Shown here piece by piece: positions 50,911 to 60,418 of a stretch of DNA of 64,000 nt. Made by a program: the position numbers and the translations under genes. Position 1 is the stretch's first letter. Each line of letters begins with the position of its first letter. The stretch is from Pohlia nutans (Eukaryota; Streptophyta; Bryopsida; Bryales; Mniaceae), in the NCBI GenBank assembly GCA_022496805.1, contig CM040101.1, positions 3,412,501-3,476,500 of the forward strand. Direction: 5' to 3'. The notes under the pieces are model-generated. The model was given only the letters and a program-made list of their open reading frames with translations. It had not been told where the DNA came from and made no database searches.

Positions 50911-51762
50911 CTACAAGTGCTTGAAAGGGACTTAGCAAGCCTTTATTGTCACTTTGGAATTCATCAATGAGGATTATCTTCATAATTACTTTAATAGAAA
51001 TTATTATGGTAGTACAAATAACATAATATGTCCTCTATCTAGATGTGGGTTACATATTTATAGGTGATGTAAGCGGGCCCTAAACCTCTATAAAAGTTAT
51101 TTGTTAACTCATGTGTATTGGTTAACTTTTTGATAATCCCATTGTATAACTTTTAAGAGCCCCCTTCCATGTATTGATGGAGGGTTTTTGAAGAGCTGAA
51201 AGCTACCGATGCCATACTGAAATGGATAAATCCTAGAATTTGGTTTCAATTCTTGCAGACACTGGTGGATCATTGGTGGTTTTTAAGACTTGGGATTCTT
51301 GTCTTCTAGCAGCTTTCACAGGGCCTGATCTTCACATGGAAGGTTGTCCTAAAGAGGTTTGACTGTTGGCACTCTCCATGAAAGTAAAAATGACAAGTGG
51401 CTAACTCCTATGTAGTGTTAAGGGACACTATTTCTCTTCACCTTTGAACTAGTGGTAAATCTCACCAATTATCTCCAAACACTAAATACACTGCCATTCA
51501 GTGTAGTAGTTTGAGCAAACAAGAAGCTTAATGTGGGATAGATTCACAAGGCATTGAGGAAGCTCAATATGGGACAGAGTGAGAGCGTATATGATCCCTA
51601 TCACCAACCAACCTAGGAACCATGACTTGGCGACCACCAAACAAAACAAATTCCAACTTATACCCTAGCTTGATTTAACCACTCGTCTAAGGTTACTGTT
51701 TGTTACTAGTACTTGTTATTGGTTACTAAAGTGTCTATTCTCGGAAGGGGAGAGTAGTCTTG
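50911..51762. other. Intergenic with a possible retropepsin relic
   Basis: From about 51250 to 51362 a frame reads LADTGGSLVVFKTWDSCLLA, which resembles the D-T-G active site of retroviral-type aspartic proteases, and it soon meets a stop. It is too short to assign. Nothing else is recognised. Confidence 0.25.
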
Positions 51763-51870
51763 CACCAATGGCCCTTTGTCCGGTGGGCACTGGCTCATTG
51801 TCAAGACGAACAGACACTTTCTTCACGCTGGCCTTGAAAGGGGTCCAGAGTTTCTATCTATCTATATGAT
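51763..51870. repeat. SINE-like dispersed repeat
   Basis: Relative of 14573-14680: CCAATGGCCCTTTGTCCGGT, GGGCACTGGCTCATT, TTCACGCTGGCCTTGAAAG, then AGAGTTTCTATCTATCTAT. The short simple-sequence tail is typical of a retroposed element. Confidence 0.4.
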
Positions 51871-52379
51871 CCCTAAAAGTGTTTTAAAAAAAGTATAAAA
51901 AACAACACTTTTTTTTGTAGTGATAAGACACAGGGACACGAAACCAGTTTGCCACAAGAAGCGGGAAGCTTGTCAACGTGTGTTTGTGCTGTGAAGGGGC
52001 ATCAGCTACAATGGCGTCGCACACGTGTGTGCAACTTTGAGGCATTCACCACTGGAGCACTCAGCTCATCTAATCAGGTGTCGTCTCAAGAGACATCCCC
52101 TTTACTTGTTGCAGTTTGCTTTTTCAGCCTTTTTTCAATGGGCTTCTGGTTGGCCGGGAAGTCTGGTGCAATGTGATTGATTCAACCTCTACACATTGCA
52201 CCACAACAGACTTCCAGGAAGTTAGTGAGGTGACAACACACTTTTCTGCTTTGAGGCTCTGAAAGGAACGCAGCATGCTCCACACTGGGCCGAGCTAACG
52301 TAGCACGACGACGGAGATTCGACAGTGGTACGCTTGCTTATTCCATTCTCCAATTGCCAAAGATTGTCATCCAATTGCT

Positions 52380-52805
52380 AGTGTGAGCTGAATCAATTCT
52401 TCTACTAGTTTAGAAGCCCAGTCGCAATTAGGGGTTGTCACACCTCTTCTCTGGAGATTGAGAATCTTGGGAGAAAAAATGTGGAGCCAATCGTGGCCAT
52501 TCTCCATGAAGAAGGTCTCAGGGACTCCCCGTGAGGCTGTTTGAAGAATGAGAATGGACACAGCTTGTTAATCTTCTCCACGGCTTCTCAATCTTCATGC
52601 CCATTCTTCACCTCTGGAGGAGAAGAATGAAACTTCTCAATCTTCAGAGAATGGGTCATCCACAATTCAAGGAGAAAGTGCCACATTTCCATTCTCTGAA
52701 CATTGAGAATGGGAAGAAAGAGGTGTGAGCTGAATCAATTCTGCTACTACTCGTTTAGAAGCCCAGTCGCAATAAGGATTGTCACCATGGCTCTCTTCTC
52801 GGAAT
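52380..52805 (+). repeat. Direct repeat upstream of the DUF1997 gene
   Basis: Two copies of about 75 bp (52380-52458 and 52723-52805) share GTGAGCTGAATCAATTCT, TTTAGAAGCCCAGTCGCAAT and GTTGTCAC/ATTGTCAC text. The sequence between them is rich in CTTCTCAATCTTC and GAGAATGG motifs in both orientations. It ends 87 bp before the gene's start codon and may include its promoter. Confidence 0.55.
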
Positions 52806-52891
52806 GGATTGTATTCGGATGAGTTTTAGGTCAAGCAGCGAATCACCAATCCATTTGTGTGAGAGTGAGTGTGCAGGGCTTTGGAATTCCA

Positions 52892-54577
52892 ATGGCAATC
52901 ACTTTGTGTAACAAGACAACAGTAGTGTCCTCAACGTTAAGCCACCCGAGGCAAACCTTTCGTTCCGTCTCAGCACGGGCCAGAATCGCAGGAACTGTGT
53001 CGGCGAAGCTGGTGCGATTCACGGGGCGGAAAGAGGTGTCCATCCCGTTCCAGGAGCGGTCACTCCCGCCCGGGGAGTACCTGAAACAAACGGAGCGGAT
53101 CGTGAACGTCACGTTCCCGGACTCGGCCCGGATCCAGTACCTGGGCGACGCGGTGTGGCAAGCGCGCCTCATGACCATCACGTTCTTCAATTTCTCCGCC
53201 ACGCCTTCCACCGATGTCAGGTTCGCCCGGGATCCTTCTCACTGCCACGCTACTCTTTGATTTGGCCCTGGACGATTCTCTAGAGTGGGAGACTTGTGTG
53301 CTCTGTGAGAGGATGTGATTCTGAAACGAAACTCTAGGTTAGGGCTAGTATTAGAGAGGGACTGGTATTTTGCTTCTGGATACCAGCCAAGAGGACAAAA
53401 TTGAGGTCGAGGCTGAGGCTGGTATATAAGATCTGTAAGGTGTACAGACAACAACCTCAATTGATGAAAAATGTTCTTAGAAGGATCCCACTAGTGAGGT
53501 TGATATCTCTATTTTGAACCTTGTGTATTACCCAAACTTAAGTTTTGTAAGCAAAGAGGAGTATGGTTGGTACCTAAACATAAAGTAAACACCAGTCTCA
53601 AGTGCTCTGATCGGGAAAGATTCTTCCAAAGTCAAATTCGAACCTCAATTTTTAACAAAGAAATTTAGGATAGCAAGTAGCAAGCAGTGGGAAGCAATAT
53701 TTTTTTCCTCGGCGAAACTCAACCAGATTATCCTTAGAGCATGCCCAACAACATGAATAATCAGAGTCGCTTGCCAAGATAAGGTTGGGTGGTTGTGTTT
53801 TCAATTGAACCCCGCCATCTACAAGAGCTTTGGCGCATCTGGATTACTCACACTAAGTTTGATTATTGGTTGCTAAACGGTAGACTCTCAATTACGGCAT
53901 GGGAGACATTGTGTTGGACTGGGAGGTTGGCTTGGTGATCAAACCAGGGTGCTGCTGGGCTTGTTCTTGGCTGCAGCTCCTCTAAATTAATTTAGCTCCC
54001 AAATGACCCTCAAATTAACTTCCCAAATGCTCTCGAGCTGCTGGGCATGCCCTAAGATCCTCCGTATGAAGAGCTGAGAGCTCAACTACCCTCAAAACAA
54101 AAAGCACCAGTGAGAATGCTCTTAGAGAGCCTCCGTTGTCCAAATCGCCTTCTTCCTTGAAGCATGAGTGTTTCACTCGTAGTAAAGCTGTGAGCTCAAT
54201 TTTCCAGGGTAGTGCACGACGACGGAGCGCTGATCATCGACTCGAGCAGGCTGATTCTGGACGTGACGGGGCTACCGGAGCAGTTCCGCAACCTGGACAT
54301 GCAGCTGAACCTGCACGGGGAGCTTCGTGTGATCCCGAGGAGCCTGGCGGAAGAGCTGTGGGATTTCGGAGGGTGGGTGAACATCGGCGTGGCGGTGAAC
54401 TTGCCGCTGCCGCTGTCGCTCATCCCGGCCAACTTGCTCACGGGCGTGGGCGACCAGGTGGTGGAGCGCATTCTGGGCGCCATGGAGGGCGCTATCTTGG
54501 ACGGTATCATTCAGGATTACAACGCCTGGTGTGCTTTGGAGTCTCCTCCACCGCTTCCCTCTGGGATTAGGGTTTAG
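52892..54577 (+). CDS. DUF1997 family protein, probably plastid-targeted
   Basis: Two exons, 52892-53220 and 54208-54577, joined in phase 2 (GT at 53221, AG at 54206-54207), make 699 nt and 232 residues. The first 45 or so residues are rich in Ser, Thr and Arg with no acidic residue, like a chloroplast transit peptide. The rest fits the DUF1997 layout: an N-terminal strand region with NVTFPDSARIQYLGDAVWQA, then GALIIDSSRLILDVTGLPEQ, LNLHGELRVIP, the conserved-type stretch VNLPLPLSLIPANLLTGVGD, and a C-terminal helix ending in DYNAW. The biochemical role of the family is not established; plant and cyanobacterial members occur. GC is far above the surroundings, especially at third positions. 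The intron is swollen by a Tourist-like MITE. Confidence 0.85.
53737..54121. mobile_element. Tourist-like MITE in the DUF1997 intron
   Basis: Terminal inverted repeats GAGCATGCCCAACA and its diverged inverse ending GAGAATGCTC, flanked by TTA at 53734-53736 and 54122-54124. A 3-bp TTA duplication and GAGCAT ends suggest PIF/Harbinger type. Confidence 0.6.
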
Positions 54578-54680
54578 TGTACTCTCACGATGCCACCTTC
54601 TCTTTGTATCATACTTTGATTAGGGTTTTGATTCTCTCCACCTGCAGGAGAAGCTCAGACTCTTGATTCTCATTTTTTTA

Positions 54681-54968
54681 CGGCATCTCCACCAGCACTC
54701 TGGGTAGCTCTCTGGCTCTGGAAAACAATGGATTGGCTTGGTCAACAATTTACTTGGAGGGAGACATTGAATATAACAACCCAATTCAAGTCCCTCAAAA
54801 CGACTCAATTAAGCTAATATATTTTCTCATGGCATGATTGCACAATCCATGAGTACCTTGTTATTTTCAGAGTCTAATTGAATGATGTTGGCAGGGAACT
54901 ACATAGTACGCCATGTAGTTTTTGGATGACCTTCAGAGTGCAATTCAGAGTTGTTGGTGGAGATGCTC
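54681..54968. mobile_element. Tourist-like MITE, 3' of DUF1997
   Basis: Left end CGGCATCTCCACCAGCACTC after TTA (54678-54680). Right end is the inverse, GTTGTTGGTGGAGATGCTC, followed by TTTA. Directly abuts the next MITE. Confidence 0.55.
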
Positions 54969-54972
54969 TTTA

Positions 54973-55191
54973 GAGCATTCTCACCAGTGATTGGTATCCT
55001 CAAATTTCTTGGGAAAAAAAAACGAATTTGTCCCAATTTGAATTGGAAAGACTTTTACCAACATGAGCATTTGAGGTTGGTATTTTGCTTGTGGATACAA
55101 GCTAGAGTCCTCTCGAATGGTAAAGTTTTGGTCTAGGCTTGGTATATAAGGTTCAAAAATAGGGATACCAGCCTCATTGGTGGGCATGCTC
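54973..55191. mobile_element. Tourist-like MITE
   Basis: Left GAGCATTCTCACCAGTGATT and right, inverted, GAGCATGCCCACCAATGAGG, with both ends continuing into GGTATCC. Flanked by TTA at 54970-54972 and 55192-55194. A degenerate relative of its interior (GGTATTTTGCTT, GGTATATAAG) lies near 53365-53430. Confidence 0.7.
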
Positions 55192-55332
55192 TTACTTAAA
55201 GCCATTGTGTGTTGTCTCACTATATTTATCCTTTCACTCATTAAAATTTTCATGCAGATGGAAAATTTTGCTAATCTGGATTCAACGAAATATGTAACTA
55301 ATTTGTTTTCAAAATTCATATTTTTGTGTTGC

Positions 55333-55336
55333 AAAA
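55333..55336 (-). terminator. Pol III terminator of the tRNA-Pro gene
   Basis: TTTT on the minus strand, about 20 nt beyond the tRNA 3' end, the usual stop signal for RNA polymerase III. Confidence 0.5.
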
Positions 55337-55356
55337 CTGAAATACATGAACTTGAG

Positions 55357-55428
55357 GGGTATTGGGAGAATTGAACTCCCGACCTCTTGCACCCTAAGCA
55401 AGAATCATACCACTAGACCTCAAAACCC
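55357..55428 (-). tRNA. tRNA-Pro(AGG), 3' part plus LINE-supplied 5' end
   Basis: Read on the minus strand, 55419-55357 holds the D arm (TAGTGGTATGAT), an anticodon arm with stem CTTGC/GCAAG and loop TTAGGGT (anticodon AGG), a T arm with stem GGGAG/CTCCC and loop TTCAATT, and the 3' acceptor strand AATACCC. The original 5' acceptor strand GGGTATT lies 7.6 kb away at 63055-63061, beyond the inserted LINE, and pairs perfectly with AATACCC. The LINE's own last nine bases, GGGTTTTGA (55428-55420), stand in its place and can form 6 of 7 acceptor pairs, with one extra linker base. Promoter boxes A and B are both present, so Pol III transcription may persist. Whether the product can be processed is unknown. 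Confidence 0.8.
55404..55419. repeat. LINE target-site duplication, 3' copy
   Basis: ATCATACCACTAGACC, identical over 16 bp to 63038-63053. The bases on either side differ, so the duplication is exactly 16 bp. In the tRNA it spans the D arm. Confidence 0.92.
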
Positions 55429-55741
55429 ATATTCGGGAGAGTGCATTAAAGGTAAGCGAAAAACAACAGGCTGCACACCTGCAAGCGGCAAAGGCCGGGA
55501 AGGCCACCCCGGGAGACAAGGCTCAAAACCGGGGGCCAAGCACAAGCAAAACCTGAGCTAAAAGCACATGACAAAAGTCAGAGCTGAAAACCCTAACCGA
55601 AGCCAGGGTTGGGCCTTGACAGAAGTCAGGCAAGAACTACGAGCTAACACGTAGGAGGGGGCAAAGCCACAAAAGTGAATAGAACTTCACTAACTATCTT
55701 AAGAGTAAGCTAAAAACTAACTTTGACTGCAGAAGAAAAAA

Positions 55742-58700
55742 CTACTGCTGTTGATAATTGGCCCAGAAGGCGTCGTGATTAGCCAAAAATCTAGGCGACA
55801 TGATAGAATCAGGGAGCTGCTCCGCCGCCGGCTGCTCCTGAAGGTCGTCTTCATCGTCTACTTCATCTTCGAGTTCAGCCATCAACTGGCCGATAATGAT
55901 CTCTGCAAGGTCGTCAGCATCCTGGGTATTGAGCGCCCGGACCTGAGGTTGGGCTTCTGAAGAGCCTGCCGAGTGTGAGAGGTCGGAAAATTCGAGCTCA
56001 TCATCTTCCTGTTCCCGGCGTTGAATCCGGACCGAAGAGTATCTGTTCGCAAACTCCCGTGTGAGAAAATCTCTATGGGGTGTGGGGTGCCAGATTGGTT
56101 TGCCTCGCAGGTTCGAGCAAAAGAGATCAGCCTGGCACCAAATCATGAGAAAATTCGCCTCCATGTCGAAGTGCTTCGATGGATCTCGCTTTTTCTTGAA
56201 CTTCTGCAATTGTCTCCAAGCGGCCATCCCCACTTGCACCGTGCATTGCCATGACTTATATATGGCTACTCCAATATGAAAAAATCCCCCTCTTAAATCG
56301 TGTTCACAATGCTGACACCATATGTTCCACAGTAACGCACATCGAAGTATATACCAGGGGGTACCTTGATTTATAGAGCAAGAAGTACCGGTGTCCCATG
56401 TGATATCCTCCTCAGGATCTGGAGTACTGGGAGCTAATCCCCTAGCTTGAGGCCTTCCAAGCATCCCGTACAGTGCATCGTGCCAGTTGAATAATGGCAT
56501 GGAGTGATCTGAAAGCGAGACTAAATGTCTGAGTTTGTCCCATGCTGGTCTAACTGCATTACACAGAAAAAGTCCATGCTCGTCAGTTTGTAAGTGATTA
56601 CCCACACATAAAGGGCAAATACCGGTATGACCGATACGAATCCTCCAGGCTCCCAATGGTAACCCCTCCGCCACCGTAAGCCATATCATGGAAGAAATTT
56701 TCCGGGGCATCCAAGGGTGCCACAATCTTTTAAAAAAGCTCTTCCGTTGCTAATTGGAGTACCCACAATCCTCCATCCACTTGTCAAATCTCAATTGTTG
56801 ATGTCGTGATTTGACGATGATTCTGTAACCTCTTTTCGTAGAATACGAGAAAAAGTCTCCTGCCTTGATCATACCCTGGCGCCTCCATCGCCACTCTTTA
56901 GGATCGAAATGAAGATCCCTGATGATCCCAATTTGGAAGGCCCAGACTGTCATCGGAGGTTCGACGGGTTCAATGGGATTGAAGCACCCTACAGTGCCTG
57001 ATGCCGATTTCATGACCACCCGGGCCTTAGTGATAGGTCCAAGCGGGAGTGGAGATAAAGGTCCTTCCTCTTGGAGTAGTTGACCTGTAGATGGGTGCTT
57101 GTGGAATATCGCAGTAAGCCATCCGTCATCTGTTTGTCCCTGCACATGACAAAAAAGGTCTGGAAGGAAAGAGAAGTCCACCTTCAGCCATATTCCGAGT
57201 TTGATCTCTTCAGGCAATGTGAGGTCCCAATCCTCCGTTGCCTGGACCACTCTTCTACGTAAAGTAGGGAGGTTGTGAGACTTTGTCAATCTCTGTAACG
57301 TCGGAATATCAAGCCACCTTGATCCATCTGCTGTGCGAATGTCCTGAACACGATGAATCCCCTTCCTGGACCAATTCCGATAGTTCGAACCCCTCTCCGA
57401 ACCTATGGGGATCGAATTCTCCGGAACAATTTCCGGGTTGAGAAATATGGGCTGACGAAGCCTCTCAGCCTGTGACTCAGCCTTGCATTTCGATAGGCCG
57501 GGATGTACTGCCATCCAGGAGCCCCATATACCCTGCCAAAGCGGGGAGCCCTGTGGTCGAACTTTTGGTACGGAACACAACCAGGAGGCTGAAGCGCCCT
57601 AGTCGCCATCTCTTCTCATCTGTAACTTGCCCACCCTATGACGAATGAGGGACTTCCAGGGCTCCGGTCCTGGAACTAGAGCTCTTACAAGCATCTTCGC
57701 CAGTAAAGCTTGCGTCTGTGCCAGTGGGTCAAAAATTTTGATTCCACCCTTGATGGTCGGAATTATAGCCGTATCCCATGCCACCTTAGCACGGGGTTGT
57801 CCATCCATCTTGCCACTCCAGAGGAAATTACGGACTAGCGCTCTTACACAGAGCAGGACAGATTTCGAAAAATCGCAGCAGCTGGCTAAGTACCAGATAC
57901 TCGCTACAATAACCTGGTTGGATACTAATACCCTTGCGGCCAGTGAGAGTGAACGAGATGACCACGCATTCAGTTGTTTGCGAATCTGCTGTAGGACCTT
58001 CGCGTCCTTGTCCAACTGACTGAGGTTATTGCCGTAAGGAAAGCCTAGATATCTTGTGGCCTGACCCTCCGTCAACCAAACGAGGCTTTTATCCTCGCCC
58101 CAAGACCACTGTCTTGGGCTGTCTGAAATCCACAATGTGCTCGATTTCTGCCAATTCAACTTCGCACCAAAAGCTTGGCAAAAGAGCTCGATCACCTCAA
58201 AGGCTCGTTGTAGATTCTGTGGGTTACCTTCCAGGAAAAGTGCGGTGTCATCCGCGAAACATTGCGTGCGAACCTTGGATCCGTCTGGAAGAGTGAAACC
58301 ATCAATGCCGTAAACCGGATCATTGATCATGTGTGTGAGGACGTCCGAAAAGAATAAATACAAGTAGGGGGCCAGGGGGCACCCTTGCCTTACTGACCGC
58401 TGAACTTGAAATGGCTGAAGCTTTCTCCCGTTGAACAGTATGGAAGTTTCAGCGTCCCTGTATAATGCAGACGTCCAGAATATCCACTGGTCCGAGAATC
58501 CAAGTCTTCTCATGGCCGCCTCCAAGAATGACCAGTTGACCCTGTCATAAGCCTTCTCGAAATCAAGAAGGATTATGACCGTGTCCTGTTTGGACTCTCT
58601 TGCATAATCTGTTGCTTCGTAAGCTAACAGCACATTGTCGAGGATATTGCGCTCCTTGACAAAGGCCGTTTGCGTCGGCTGGATACAAGCAGGCAAGATC

Positions 58701-60418
58701 GGCTGGACTCGATTCGCCAATGTCTTCGCAATCAGTTTGTACATTGTGGGTAGAACCGATATCGGGCGAAAATTCTTCAGAAGCGTGAGAGAGCCTTCTT
58801 TCGGAATTAACGACGTGAGTCCATATTTAATGGAACTCTCGATGTGGCCTTTGTTCAAGGCCTCCTGGATGAAAGACAGAATGTCTTCACCGATGTCGTC
58901 CCATAATTCTGAAATGAGCTCCCTTGGGATGGTGTCGTGGCCTGGAGCCTTATCCGCTGGTAGATCCTTGAGGGCTTTGTGCACCTCAGACAACGTGATA
59001 TCCGACACCAGTGTCTCATTCATCTGCTGAGTAACCATGCGGGGTACACTGGATAGACATTTTTCTCGGGCCGCCAAGTTATCTTCGACCACCTGATCAT
59101 TAGTATAGAGCTCCTTATAGAAGGACTGAATATACCCAGCAATCTCGTCCTCCGATGAAAATATACGCCCATTGTCTTGTAGCTCGGCAATGAGTGATTT
59201 CTTCCTCTTCTCTCGATGGAACTCAAAAAACTCCTTGGAACAGCAGTCCCCTATTTGTATCCATCTGGCGGCAGCGCCATTCTTTGACACCTCTAGCTTA
59301 TTCATCCGTAGCTCCACCAAGGCTGACTGTGCCGCATTAAGTTTTTCCCAGGCCGTAAGATCAGCCCAATCCTGTTCAAGTGTTGACTCCGCTTCCTCAA
59401 CCTGCTTGAACTGTTCCTTATAAGTCTTACTCGCCTCCCTTTTTTTTTCACTGGAGATTCGTGCGCTTACACGGCGAATCTGCTCTAGAGCCACAGTTAC
59501 CCTTAAGCCTTTGTCATATTCCCCAGGGAAGTTCATTGCGTCCTTCCAGGCAAGGGTGAAGCTATCTAGAGCCTCCTGATTATGAATTAATCCTTTGTTG
59601 AAGAAAGCACGCTTCGGTGTTCTTCGTCTAGCAAATGGTATCGAGAGGAAGATCGCAGCGTGATCAGAGATATGATGAAGATGTGGCCATGTACCATGTT
59701 TACCTCCTTTCTCCCGCAATCCTGCCGAGGTATAAAACCGATCCAATCTGGCCCAACACTGTGTCGGCCTCTCTCTGATCCACGTGAACCTCTTGGTACC
59801 AATCTTCCTGTATTCATCAGCGTAGAATACATCTTCTACGCCAAGTATTAGGGCCAACTGAGACCAGGAATTGTGTTCCCTGTTCGTGAGATTCCTGGTG
59901 TTAAATCCATGGCTGCGATCCTCCGCCATTTCTGTCATATTTAAGTCTCCGGAAACTATCCACTCCGCGTCCGGATACTCATGCTGGGCCAGCGTAATCC
60001 AGAATGCAGCTCGAGCCCCTGATGAATTGGGTGCGTATATGTTGAGAACCCCCACCCTGATGCCATTTATGTTTAAAATAACATATTGTGCTCTCCCTTC
60101 CACCAGTACCACACTGGTGAGCAATTGGGGTGCTAGATTCTGGGAAATTGAAATGCCAGTACCTCCCGAGAATCTGGCTCCCACTGCCTCGTAAACCGCG
60201 TTGTTCCAAATGCTTGTTCCTCCCCTGAACTGAAGTTGATTCATCAATTGAAGGCAGTCGTCCAATGAAAAATGATGCCCTTGAAAGAGAATAATCTCCG
60301 GCTGTGGGTCCGCCTTCCGGAGAAAATTCCGGATCTCGCAATGTTTCCTTACTCCGTGGATACCTTGGCCGAAGGCTCTAACGTTCCAAGAAGCCAGTAC
60401 CAAATTTAATACTATCAT
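55742..60418 (-). pseudogene. LINE ORF2: endonuclease, reverse transcriptase, zf-RVT
   Basis: One continuous frame of 1558 codons from ATG at 60418, interrupted by TAG at 57599-57601 (codon 940) and 56750-56752 (codon 1223). The endonuclease occupies about residues 5-255 with ASWNVRAFG, GDLNM (near 158) and SDHAAIF (near 251). The metal-binding position usually QE is QG here (FQGHH), from a GGG codon, so nicking is probably lost. The reverse transcriptase (about 500-780) has DKAPGHDTIP, LIPKEG, LLDFEKAYDRV, RQGCPLAPYLYLFF and the active site FADD near 721. After the first stop comes the usual LINE C-terminal region with a zinc motif CPLCVGNHLQTDEHGLFLC near 1266 and an acidic tail. Each stop is one transition from a sense codon. 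This copy is unlikely to be active. Confidence 0.9.

Noticed and set aside
55742..57580. Independent genes downstream of the LINE reverse transcriptase
   Set aside because: These frames are in the same phase as ORF2, separated only by single TAG codons, and carry the usual zf-RVT region of plant LINEs.
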